Shown here in pieces: positions 26,291 to 33,829 of a stretch of DNA of 64,000 nucleotides. A program made the position numbers and the translations under genes. Below the pieces are notes generated by a model. It saw nothing but the letters and a program-made list of their open reading frames with translations, ran no database searches and was not told where the DNA came from. Source of the DNA: Candidatus Zhuqueibacterota bacterium (GTDB lineage Bacteria > Zhuqueibacterota > Zhuqueibacteria > Zhuqueibacterales > Zhuqueibacteraceae). How positions within the stretch are numbered: the stretch's first letter is position 1; the number at the start of each line of letters is the position of its first letter. The stretch lies in assembly GCA_022616415.1 (NCBI GenBank), contig JAKEEU010000368.1, positions 1-64,000 on the forward strand, in the 5' to 3' direction.

Positions 26291-26578
26291 CTACGCGCAT
26301 TCATAAATCCGGATTTCTGGATCGGCTAAAAGATAAGGCTTTAGTGCCGCCACTACATCTTTCTGAAACAGCGTACTCCCAAGATAGTTCTCAGCATTCG
26401 CTTTCGAGTCGAAGCCATGAAGTACCTGTACGTCTTCTGCCCTTACGAGCAGGTCCTTCGATTCGGCGCCCGGGGTGTTGGATAGAAAGGGCTGCCGATA
26501 CTTTGTGTACACGCCGCCTGCTTGCGCCCGGTTCTCTGGAGCAATCTTCAGGGTGATTTCAAGAAATGCCTTCGTCAT
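26291..26578 (-). CDS. Small ABM-like protein, copy 2; putative integron cassette gene
   Basis: The 95-residue protein is a paralog of 24614-24895: FLEITLKIAPENRAQAGGVY, then ESKDLLVRAEDVQVLHGFDS and the end DPEIRIYECA. A dimeric alpha-beta barrel is likely. An attC-like site follows its stop codon. Upstream, GTTATGA at 26604-26610 could be the other cassette boundary, although it departs from the GTTRRRY consensus at its second and last variable positions. AGGAGT precedes the ATG. Function unknown. Confidence 0.75.
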   Translation of the reverse strand: MTKAFLEITLKIAPENRAQAGGVYTKYRQPFLSNTPGAESKDLLVRAEDVQVLHGFDSKANAENYLGSTLFQKDVVAALKPYLLADPEIRIYECA

Positions 26579-26747
26579 TGTCTTACTCCTATGTAAGTTG
26601 AGTTCATAACCACTACCGCGTTTTTTTTAGTTACTGGCATAATGTACGATATTTCGCTCGCGGTTTCTGCTATCGCAAGGGATGGTTTTCAAAACTAAAT
26701 TTTTGAGAAAATTCATTTTCTCTCCGTTTGTTTGTCCGAAATTTTTA

Positions 26748-27611
26748 TCAAATAGGCGCTGCGCAACTCAATGCTGCCAACGCTTCCATCCACTCGGCCT
26801 CATCATGGGCTTTGCGCGCGCGGAAATTAATCCCGACCGTGCCAAACTTGGCCGCGCTGCTTGATTGCGGCGCACCGCTAAACACATCTTCCCGCCAGGT
26901 AATTTCGAAATCGACGAAACCCGCCGCCACCACCGTTGCTTGCAACTCTGCTTCCAGCAGAGCACCGGCAATTCAGCCCGTCCACAAATCGATCTTGCGT
27001 TTGGCGCTCTCGGGCACGGGTTTCTGCACCAGAATGTCGCCGATCTGCAAGCGGCCGGTTGGCTTCAGCACGCGCGCCATCTCGCGCAGCGCGGCGGATT
27101 TGTCCGGCATGAGATTGAGCACGCCGTTGGAAATCACAACATCAGCCCAGCCGTCAGGCACCGGCAATGACTCCGCATAACCGTGGCGAAATTCTACATT
27201 ACCCATGCCAGCGTCAACGGCAGCGCTCCGAGCTTTGTCCAACATCGCTGGGGTCATATCGACGCCGATCACTTGCCCGTTTGGCCCGACCATTTTGGCG
27301 GCGATCAAGCTGTCGATTCCGGCGCCGCAGCCAACGTCCACAATCTTTTCGCCTGGCGTGAGTTTTCCCAAACTGAAAGGATTTCCGGTGCCAGCGAAAG
27401 ACTCGATGGAAATTTCGGGAATGCCCTGCAGCCATTCGTCAGCGTAGCCGAGCATGCGCGCCAATGGTCGTCCGGTGTGGAAGTGAAAACCGCGGCTCGG
27501 ATCAAGCGCGACGGTGGCGTATTCCTCTTGAATCGCGTGGCGCAGTTGCCGGAGATCGAGACCGAGGTTCGCAAGCCGTTTGCCGTTGTCATTCAAAGTT
27601 GTTGTATTCAT
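26748..27611 (-). CDS. SAM methyltransferase, predicted selenoprotein (Sec at codon 213), copy 2
   Basis: It has the same architecture and exactly the same length (287 codons) as copy 1. Motif I is VDVGCGAGID, with VISNGVLNLMPDK and RVLKPTGRLQIGDI. The in-frame TGA is at 26973-26975 within DLWTG-U-IAGALLEAEL, and 75 further codons run to TAA at 26748-26750. The two proteins diverge in many places, yet the TGA and its hairpin are preserved, which argues against two independent nonsense mutations. It starts 3 nt after the cupin stop codon, so they form an operon. Confidence 0.88.
26946..26975 (-). promoter_or_regulatory. bSECIS-like element directly after the UGA, copy 2
   Basis: The TGA, a 10-nt spacer and the hairpin CTCTGCT-GGA-AGCAGAG are identical to copy 1. 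Identity starts at the TGA and runs 36 nt, while the surrounding coding sequence differs between copies. Confidence 0.8.
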
Positions 27612-27614
27612 TGC

Positions 27615-28130
27615 TTATTTCTTTCGTGGATCATCCGCCGGATTGACGTAGTTTATTCCCCATGGACCAATGCCATGGAGCTGGATGATCGTCTCGCCTT
27701 TGGTATAGGCAAAATGATTGGTCTGCGCCGGCATCACCGCGAAACTGCCAACGGGCAATTCTTTCCCTTTTGCCATATCTAATTTGTCTCCCATGCCCAT
27801 GTTGAAGGTTCCGGCAATGACGGTCACGTGCTCATCGGCCGGATGCCAGTGCGCAGGAATTTTGTAGTTATCCGGAAGCTTGAGGCGCATCGTGAACGGA
27901 CCTGGATTCGCGGGATTTCCTTCTATGACAACGAATTGCGCTCCAGCCGGTATCGACGGTGGACCATCAGCCCACTTGAGATCTCCGACAGTAAGCATGA
28001 CGTGACCGGCGTGGCCACTTTGACTTTGGCCAGACTTGTTTGTTGTCTCTTGGGCGCGCACAACGAGTGCGCTGAAAAGGCTCATTGTGAGTGTGATGGC
28101 CAGTGTGATTTTGAGATTTGAGATTTTCAT
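27615..28130 (-). CDS. Exported cupin-domain protein
   Basis: A signal peptide (residues 1-26, ending VVRAQ) precedes a cupin fold with the metal-binding motif HWHPADEHVTVIAGTFNMGMG. The second motif lies around VMPAQTNHFAYTKGETIIQL. The 171-residue protein resembles periplasmic cupins with DUF4437-like sequences. A metal-dependent dioxygenase or sugar/small-molecule binding role is possible. It lies between the OsmC gene (21-bp gap) and the second seleno-methyltransferase (3-bp gap), so the three are co-transcribed. Confidence 0.85.
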   Translation of the reverse strand: MKISNLKITLAITLTMSLFSALVVRAQETTNKSGQSQSGHAGHVMLTVGDLKWADGPPSIPAGAQFVVIEGNPANPGPFTMRLKLPDNYKIPAHWHPADEHVTVIAGTFNMGMGDKLDMAKGKELPVGSFAVMPAQTNHFAYTKGETIIQLHGIGPWGINYVNPADDPRKK

Positions 28131-28151
28131 CTTGACTTCTCCTGTTATGGT

Positions 28152-28730
28152 TTAGAAATTTGTCTCATCTTGCAGCTCTATTGTCACCGGCACCGGGTTG
28201 CGGATGATGTCCAGCACCGGTGAGATTTTTTGAACTTGCTCCCACAGCTTCTCCAGTGCCTGTTTCGGTGCATCACATTTGACCTGCGCGACGAGACGAA
28301 TAATTTGATAGCCTGGGCGAGCCTGAGGCGACAATCCCAAAAAGCCGCGCAGATCGATTTCTGCTTCGAGGCGCAAGCCAAGCTCATCCACATGAAAGCC
28401 TCGCTGTGTGGCGTGGTAGACGAAGCTCATAACCAGGCATGAGCCTAAACCGGCCAGAATGATCTCCACGGCATTCGCAGCAGTCTTGTCGTCAAGCTGT
28501 GCGGAGCGCTCACCATTTTCAAAAGCGATGGGCTGAGCGATTGCCTGAGCGTCGTTGCCATCAGAACGATGAATTTTTATTCGTACCTGAGCGCCGTTGC
28601 GCCATTCGACCTCAGCGCGGAGGGTCATGCGCGCCAAAGCCGGATTGGCCTTGATGGCGTCGATTGTGTCGATGAACTGTGCGAAATTGACGCTATTGAA
28701 GAGGTCGATTGTTGCCGCTTGGGTGATCAT
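28152..28730 (-). CDS. OsmC family protein
   Basis: OsmC/Ohr-type proteins reduce organic hydroperoxides with paired cysteines. The family core is here: FIDTIDAIKANPALARMTLR at the start, ILAGLGSCLVMSFVYHATQR with the first cysteine, and VAQVKCDAPKQALEKLWEQV with the second. The protein ends SPVLDIIRNPVPVTIEL, as in OsmC-like proteins with a C-terminal NPVPV motif. Length is 192 residues from ATG 28730 (AAGGA 8 nt upstream); ATG 28739 is an alternative. It heads the second OsmC-cupin-methyltransferase unit. A truncated paralog lies at 23672-23842. Confidence 0.87.
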   Translation of the reverse strand: MITQAATIDLFNSVNFAQFIDTIDAIKANPALARMTLRAEVEWRNGAQVRIKIHRSDGNDAQAIAQPIAFENGERSAQLDDKTAANAVEIILAGLGSCLVMSFVYHATQRGFHVDELGLRLEAEIDLRGFLGLSPQARPGYQIIRLVAQVKCDAPKQALEKLWEQVQKISPVLDIIRNPVPVTIELQDETNF

Positions 28731-28978
28731 GCGTTCCATCCTTGTTTGTTCTGTTATAAGATAAGAATCACCTCTTCCCAAAATCTTCCGCAGGTCTTCC
28801 GGACAGAAGATTTTGGCCAAGCTGATTTGACGTTGTCAAGTGAATGAGAAAAGATGAAGTTAACCCATGAGGTAAAGTCTGGGAGGTGACAGAGTCGGCA
28901 AAAATTTTAATGCGAGATTAGGTTTCCTTAATATGACCAAACCCTGGCCCAATGCCATTAACTTAGACTCCGCCTGCT

Positions 28979-29005
28979 GTCCCGTAGGCTACGCCCGCAG
29001 GGGAC
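28979..29005. repeat. Short palindromic dispersed repeat
   Basis: GTCCC-GTAGGCTACGCCCGCA-GGGGAC has GTCCC/GGGAC ends around the CTACGCCCG core that is also found at 3639 and 48465. The ~280 bp around it, upstream of the OsmC gene, hold no gene that I can see apart from the kinase fragment. Confidence 0.45.
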
Positions 29006-29017
29006 AAACGAAAATAG

Positions 29018-29037
29018 CCCACAGATTCATCTGTGGG
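29018..29037. repeat. CCCACAGAT-TC-ATCTGTGGG palindrome
   Basis: A perfect 9-bp inverted repeat that overlaps the end of the kinase fragment. Its sequence supplies the last codons (T-H-R) and the TGA stop of that fragment. Confidence 0.55.
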
Positions 29038-29353
29038 TAAAGAGACACCCTCTGCTTACTTTCTTCTTCAGCGTTTCGCCCTCGTAATAAGCCATGCAAA
29101 TGAAAATCTGGCCGTCGTCAGTCGCATCGATTTCGTAGATGATGCGAATGTTGGGATGGTCAAGTGACGAGGCCGCTTTGGCTTCGTGGATGAAGCGCTT
29201 CTTTTCTTCCTCATCCGCGCTGAGATGATGTAGGAGAAACTTGAGCGCGACGAAGCGGTCGAGCTTGAGGTCTTGGGCTTTGTAAACCACGCCCATGCCG
29301 CCGGCGCCAAGCTGCTCGAGGATTTTATAATGAGAGATGATTTGGCCAACCAT
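29027..29353 (-). pseudogene. Serine/threonine kinase N-lobe fragment (kinase 1)
   Basis: Only the first 108 residues of the local kinase family are present: MVGQIISHYKILEQLG, the glycine loop LGAGGMGVVYKAQD, the ATP lysine in FVALKFLL and the region up to YYEGETLKKKV. The frame then runs out through a palindrome. The catalytic HRD and DFG segments are missing, so it cannot be an active kinase. GGGGAGG precedes the ATG. The truncation falls where kinases 2, 8 and 10 carry a heptamer repeat. Confidence 0.85.
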
Positions 29354-29433
29354 TTTTTTACCTCCCCTTGCTTCACAATTTTTGTTTGAAAATAACTCTT
29401 TTGCCTCCAAAAATCAAATACTTTTTATGAAAA

Positions 29434-29470
29434 TAAAAAGGCGAAAGCAATGGTGCTTTCGCCTTTTTTC
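29434..29470 (-). terminator. Rho-independent terminator after the DUF2306 gene
   Basis: Read on the minus strand, GGCGAAAGCA-CCAT-TGCTTTCGCC is followed by TTTTTATTTT. This is a complete intrinsic terminator for the gene at 29575-30285. Confidence 0.85.
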
Positions 29471-29574
29471 GTATTATTTGATAAAACCAAATTCCGATTG
29501 CAACCTACACCTGGGGTGAATGGTTATGAAAAAAACAGACCCGCAGTCCATTCATCTCTTTGCAGACAGCAATT

Positions 29575-30285
29575 CTACGGTGTGTCGACGAGAAGATTTT
29601 CATGAGAGTGAACCGATGATTTCACCTCAGCAGGTCGCATTATTCGCTGCAATTGGAGTATGGCCTCTGTAACAAACAACGGGACTGTCCAACTTAGCCA
29701 TGCTATTGTGGTATAGCGTTCCAGCCGAGTGCCCAAGCCTGATAACTGCGGCAGATCTATCCACAATCGAAACGTGGCGAACGCAAAAGTGAGAACATAG
29801 CTGCGTATCATCCATTCTTTATGGGCCTGGACTTGACCGTTGCGAATCGCCACGTACGCCATCGTTGACGTTATCAGCCAGATTGCAGCCAAAGTGAACA
29901 ACGACACGCCGAATGTCCACCCTACGACACTATGACAGGATAGATAAAAAGCGGCGCCCGCACCCAGAAGAACCCCGATCAGATAAAGGCGTCCGGTCAA
30001 GCGGTGGAACCTTAGGTATTTCTGGCCGAGCCCAGACCAAAGCTGAAACAGTCCCAAAAGTATGGCCAGCATTCCCCCAATGACGTGTGTAAGAAGCCAG
30101 CCCCACCGAGGCCAGAATGGACCATACGAAGCCTGCTTAATAGTGAAATAACCGACGGCGTCCCTGATGACAAAGCGCAGTGCCAAGGCCGCCACGGATA
30201 CCCAGACGAGTAGCTTGAGACCTGCCTTGATCATCTTCCCTCTGTTAAGCTCAACTTGCTTGTTTGAAATCGCCAATTCGGTCAT
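29575..30285 (-). CDS. DUF2306 family membrane protein
   Basis: The 236-residue protein shows the DUF2306 pattern: VIGGMLAILLGLFQLWSGLG, FHRLTGRLYLIGVLLGAGAA and HKEWMIRSYVLTFAFATFRL. It has about seven helices with conserved His and Arg residues near the membrane faces. The function of the family is not established. AAGGAG lies before the ATG, and an intrinsic terminator follows the gene. It stands alone between kinase remnants and a lipoprotein gene. Confidence 0.85.
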   Translation of the reverse strand: MTELAISNKQVELNRGKMIKAGLKLLVWVSVAALALRFVIRDAVGYFTIKQASYGPFWPRWGWLLTHVIGGMLAILLGLFQLWSGLGQKYLRFHRLTGRLYLIGVLLGAGAAFYLSCHSVVGWTFGVSLFTLAAIWLITSTMAYVAIRNGQVQAHKEWMIRSYVLTFAFATFRLWIDLPQLSGLGTRLERYTTIAWLSWTVPLFVTEAILQLQRIMRPAEVKSSVHSHENLLVDTP

Positions 30286-30455
30286 GATGACTTCTCCTTA
30301 CTTGATTTCTCTTTGCTGTTATCTCACTTCTTCTTTTGTCAAAATACTCGAATGAGGTGTTATGCACTTGATCCATGTCGATACGTAAAAAAGCAACTAT
30401 AAATTGGCGAGAGGATCGATAAATTGGGGATGAAGCGTCCCTACCCCCTGAACAT

Positions 30456-30989
30456 TCACAGTCGAACTGGCCGAATCCAGCTTGGGAGCCGCCAGCGTTT
30501 TACCGCCACCCTCAACGCGCCTCGCTGCTCGCCATTTGGCAGTAAGATCCATCCGCCGATCCATGTGATGCCATTGATGGTCTCTTCCGCGCGCCAGAGG
30601 CCGGCTTTGCCCGTCACTCGCTCCACGTGAGGACCAAACTGTTTGCCGCTCCCCAGATTCAGGGTGAAGCTGGCCGCATCCTGCTTAAATTCCCCGACTA
30701 GCTTATCACCCATCGCATTGGTCAGGTTGAAGCGATTCTCCTTCACGTTGCCATCGAACCAGCCATAAATGGCCGGTGGTGCATCGGGCTTGCCGTCGCA
30801 GTAGAAGGTTATCGTCCGCTTCCCATTGGTGACCAAGGCGATGAAGGCATCGGTGCCCTCCACCTTCCCGGCAAAACTGCCTTTGATGGCTTGTGGTTCG
30901 AAAGAGGTGGGATTTTTTTCGCAGGCGGTAAACAACAGGCCGAGGATCAATATCCCGGCCGTCAGGATTTTAAATCGAATGGGGCTCAT
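30456..30989 (-). CDS. Lipoprotein of unknown function
   Basis: Residues 1-23 form a lipoprotein signal (ILGLLFTAC). The remaining ~150 residues are predicted beta-rich (GSFAGKVEGTDAFIALVTNG, WFDGNVKENRFNLTNAMGDK and ETINGITWIGGWILLPNG), resembling small secreted beta-sandwich proteins. No family is recognised. The C-terminus is basic. The start at 30989 fits the signal peptide. Upstream lies the remnant of an O-methyltransferase. Confidence 0.7.
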   Translation of the reverse strand: MSPIRFKILTAGILILGLLFTACEKNPTSFEPQAIKGSFAGKVEGTDAFIALVTNGKRTITFYCDGKPDAPPAIYGWFDGNVKENRFNLTNAMGDKLVGEFKQDAASFTLNLGSGKQFGPHVERVTGKAGLWRAEETINGITWIGGWILLPNGEQRGALRVAVKRWRLPSWIRPVRL

Positions 30990-31005
30990 GGCTGATACTC
31001 CTTGG

Positions 31006-31131
31006 TTAGATACAAGGAACGCCCTTCATCTGGGAATTGGGGTTAAAAATTGAGGCGACGAGACTGCCGTGCCCATTGCCGACGTCGACAAGCTTGGTGA
31101 TGGGCGCGAAGTCATAGCTGGTGATGACCGC
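31006..31131 (-). pseudogene. O-methyltransferase internal remnant
   Basis: In the +1 frame relative to the overlapping GWxTD-like gene, 41 codons read AVITSYDFAPITKLVDVGNG, then HGSLVASIFNPNSQMKGV. This is the SAM-binding motif I region of family-2 O-methyltransferases (YDFS...VDVGGGHG). Nothing of the enzyme remains on either side, so it is a rearrangement scar. Confidence 0.65.
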
Positions 31132-31997
31132 GTCATGTAAAACACGGTGGAAGCACTAGCCGTGCGTTTGCCTTGTTGATCTATCACCGTCACTGTGGCT
31201 ACATACTCGCCAGGATCGAGAGCTCTGAGATTAAGCGGCAGACTAATGGTTACGCTGGTGTCAGGTTTGGCGCCACTCCAACTGGCCGATTCGATCTCTT
31301 TTCCAAAATGACTGATGCGACAGTGAACTTGAAAAGAATCGGCCGGCGAAAAAACCGGCTGTAAATTGTAGGCTTCAAAATAAAGGAAACCCAAGGGAGC
31401 TTCGGTATTAATGTTGTGCTGTACGTTAGGCATCACGATGCGGCCGTTCTTCTTCAACGGTGAAGCTTGCCCGGACAGCTCGATGCAGCGCGCCAACTGC
31501 AAGGTACTGATTTGCAGTTGCGATTGACGAAAGGACGGCACGTTGATCTTGCAGCCACTCGACAAATGGTTGTTGGCGTATTCATCGTCGACCAGGATAC
31601 GCAACGTGTAGCTGCCCGGCTCGCGGAGAAACGTAAAGTAGAAAAGATGCGTCTCGCCACTCGACAACGTGGCATTAAAATTATCCGCGCGGATCTTGGT
31701 GGAGATCGAGTTGCCATCGATCTGAAAGCCGCTCGCGTCGTCATAAATCGCTGCTAATTCCACGCTGGCTTCATAACCTGCATCGGTTCTCACGAAGGTG
31801 AGGCTTGAGTAAGGAACTTCGACGAAGATCTCAGTGAGCGTTTTCTCGCCATTGCCAGCGCGAAAATAGAGCACGTCGGCCCAGAAAGGTGGTGAGTCGA
31901 GGTCGTTGCCAGTGACCAAATCGTCTCGGGCGGCAAAGAGTCCGGTGATGGACATCAGGATAAGCAGCATGCTAAAAAACATACTGGATCGTTTCAT
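31026..31997 (-). CDS. GWxTD-type secreted protein, C-terminus lost
   Basis: A signal peptide (residues 1-22, ending GLFAAR) leads to beta-rich sequence (FFWADVLYFRAGNG-like start, FVEVPYSSLTFVRTDAGYEA, TVTVIDQQGKRTASASTVFY). This matches the N-terminal part of the long secreted proteins of KSB1-like bacteria that end in a GWxTD domain. That domain is missing here. After TVFYMT the frame runs for about 34 codons over an O-methyltransferase remnant. The function of the family is unknown, and the remaining 290 residues may or may not fold. Confidence 0.65.
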   Translation of the reverse strand: MKRSSMFFSMLLILMSITGLFAARDDLVTGNDLDSPPFWADVLYFRAGNGEKTLTEIFVEVPYSSLTFVRTDAGYEASVELAAIYDDASGFQIDGNSISTKIRADNFNATLSSGETHLFYFTFLREPGSYTLRILVDDEYANNHLSSGCKINVPSFRQSQLQISTLQLARCIELSGQASPLKKNGRIVMPNVQHNINTEAPLGFLYFEAYNLQPVFSPADSFQVHCRISHFGKEIESASWSGAKPDTSVTISLPLNLRALDPGEYVATVTVIDQQGKRTASASTVFYMTRSSPAMTSRPSPSLSTSAMGTAVSSPQFLTPIPR

Positions 31998-32312
31998 AGC
32001 TTTTCATCTCCTTTCTGATTTTTTAGTTCGGCCTTTAGCTTCACAAGAATTTTCACCTCCGAACTATGTCAAAGGAAGTGCCAAAAATCGGGAGCGTTTG
32101 CAAGTGGGATTATACAACGAGAAAATGTAAACTTAGCGAGTTTGCTCTCGCGGGGTCAATAGCAGGAAAATCGGGCGGAAAATCTCGACAAAATTACCGA
32201 GGGAATTGGTGGGTTGTTTTTACTGAGGCTAAGCTCGGCAAGATTTGCTGGAAGGAAAGCAGAGGGCGAAGGGGAAAAGGAGACGAACGCTCTTTGCCCT
32301 CAGCCCTCCGCT
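31998..32312. other. Intergenic region with heptamer repeat
   Basis: About 315 bp lie between the GWxTD-like gene start and the sigma-54 activator stop. From 32251 to 32330 a purine-rich run with a 7-nt period (AAGCAGA, GGGCGAA, GGGGAAA, AGGAGAC) is followed by a pyrimidine-rich run with the same period (CCCTCAG, CCCTCCG, CTTTACG, CCCTCTG). I see no gene. Confidence 0.55.
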
Positions 32313-33824
32313 TTACGCCCTCTGCCCCCGCACAATCCCCAGCTTCTCCATCTTATACCGCATATTGCGCTCGGAAATTTTCAAAGCACGCGCGGCTTTT
32401 GATTGGTTCCAATCGTTTTGTTCCAAGGCGCGGTGAATGAGCTGCTCTTCGACTTCGTCGAGGCTTTCTTGCAGCGACTTGTGGAGGGGATGCTCTTGCT
32501 GGCTCGGGGTGAGCTTTTTGAATTCTTTCTGAAATTCGGGGGGAAGGATTTTAGGATTCAACACCGTCATGTCCGGCGAAGCGAGCGTCACCAAGCGCTC
32601 GACAAAATTTTCCAGCTCGCGAATGTTGCCGGCCCATTTGCGCTGCTGCATGAAAATGAGCAGCGAGCCATGAAATGAATCCGCTGCTTTTTGCTGCTGC
32701 CGGGCAAATTTTTTGAGGAAATAATTGGCCAGCAGGGGAATATCCTCGCGGCGCTCATTCAATGTGGGGACATGAATCGGATAAACATGCAACCGATAAA
32801 ACAAATCTTCCCGAAATTTTTGCTGCTCGACCAGCTTGCGCAACGAGGTGGTGCAAGCGGAAATGATACGCACGTCCACTTTGCGCGGGCGATTGCTTCC
32901 CACCACGCGAATCTCGCCTTCCTGCAACACGCGCAGCAGCTTGGCTTGCATGTCGTAGGGAAGATTGGCCACTTCGTCCATGAACAAAGTGCCTTGATGG
33001 GCCTCTTCGATCAATCCTTTGCGGTCGTGCGTGGCACCGGTGAAGGCCCCTTTTATATGGCCGAACAATTCACTCTCGATCAAGTTTTCCGGAATCGCGC
33101 CGCAGTCAATCGCCACAAAGGGATGATCCTTGCGCACGCTGAGTTGGTGAATGGCGCGGGCAATGCGCTCCTTGCCGGCGCCGCTCTGCCCTTCCAGCAA
33201 CACGCGCACCTCGCAACGTGCCGCCGCTTCAACGGCCCTGAGCAGCTCGATGAAGGACTTGCTTTTGCCCAACAGACCCAATGGCTCATATTTCGTTAAA
33301 AGGGCGGCCTCCGGCAACGGCGCGTGAAAATACTCCTGAATCTTTTGCGCATTGCTCAAATAAGGCGCCGTGAGGCTGGCCATCTTTTCAAGAAGATGCA
33401 GCGCCGCTTCATCAAATTCCCCGTCCCCGCTTTTGTTCATGGCCAGCAGGAAGCCGATGACGAGGCCGCCGCATCGCAGGGGCACACACATCGCTGATCG
33501 CACCGTCTCATCTTCAAATGTGTCTGTATCGAAACGGGAATCGGTTTTGAGGTTAGCGCTTAAAAATGGCTGCTTATTTTTCGTTACCCAACCGACGATG
33601 TTCATCTCCGCCAGTCGATAGCGCTGCCGGTCGAGGGCTTTTCCCTCTTTCATGATGGTTTTGATGGTATGCTGCGTGCCGGGATTAATCATCATGATCG
33701 AAGCGACTTCGGCATCAAACCGGGTCGACGCTTGCAAAGAGACGAGGCGAAGAATTTCCTCGAAATCATTTTGCTGGCTGAGAATGGCAGCCAATTCAAA
33801 GAGGCTTTCGTATTGATCATTCAT
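32313..33824 (-). CDS. Sigma-54-dependent activator, GAF-AAA+-Fis
   Basis: The 503-residue regulator has a GAF-like sensor (residues 1-165), an AAA+ domain with Walker A GQSGAGKE, the sigma-54 contact loop GAFTGA, Walker B GTLFMDEVAN and an arginine-finger region. It ends in a Fis-type HTH (NDWNQSKAARALKISERNMR). It turns on sigma-54 promoters when its GAF ligand or partner signals. ATG 33824 lies 6 nt after the stop of kinase 2, so the two form an operon and the kinase may control it. The last residues (GQRA) and stop lie within a heptamer repeat. Confidence 0.93.
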   Translation of the reverse strand: MNDQYESLFELAAILSQQNDFEEILRLVSLQASTRFDAEVASIMMINPGTQHTIKTIMKEGKALDRQRYRLAEMNIVGWVTKNKQPFLSANLKTDSRFDTDTFEDETVRSAMCVPLRCGGLVIGFLLAMNKSGDGEFDEAALHLLEKMASLTAPYLSNAQKIQEYFHAPLPEAALLTKYEPLGLLGKSKSFIELLRAVEAAARCEVRVLLEGQSGAGKERIARAIHQLSVRKDHPFVAIDCGAIPENLIESELFGHIKGAFTGATHDRKGLIEEAHQGTLFMDEVANLPYDMQAKLLRVLQEGEIRVVGSNRPRKVDVRIISACTTSLRKLVEQQKFREDLFYRLHVYPIHVPTLNERREDIPLLANYFLKKFARQQQKAADSFHGSLLIFMQQRKWAGNIRELENFVERLVTLASPDMTVLNPKILPPEFQKEFKKLTPSQQEHPLHKSLQESLDEVEEQLIHRALEQNDWNQSKAARALKISERNMRYKMEKLGIVRGQRA

Positions 33825-33829
33825 TTTTG

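Noticed and set aside
32251..32330. CRISPR array
   Set aside because: The period is 7 nt with no spacers; it is a degenerate heptamer array. No CRISPR array or cas gene is seen anywhere in the window.
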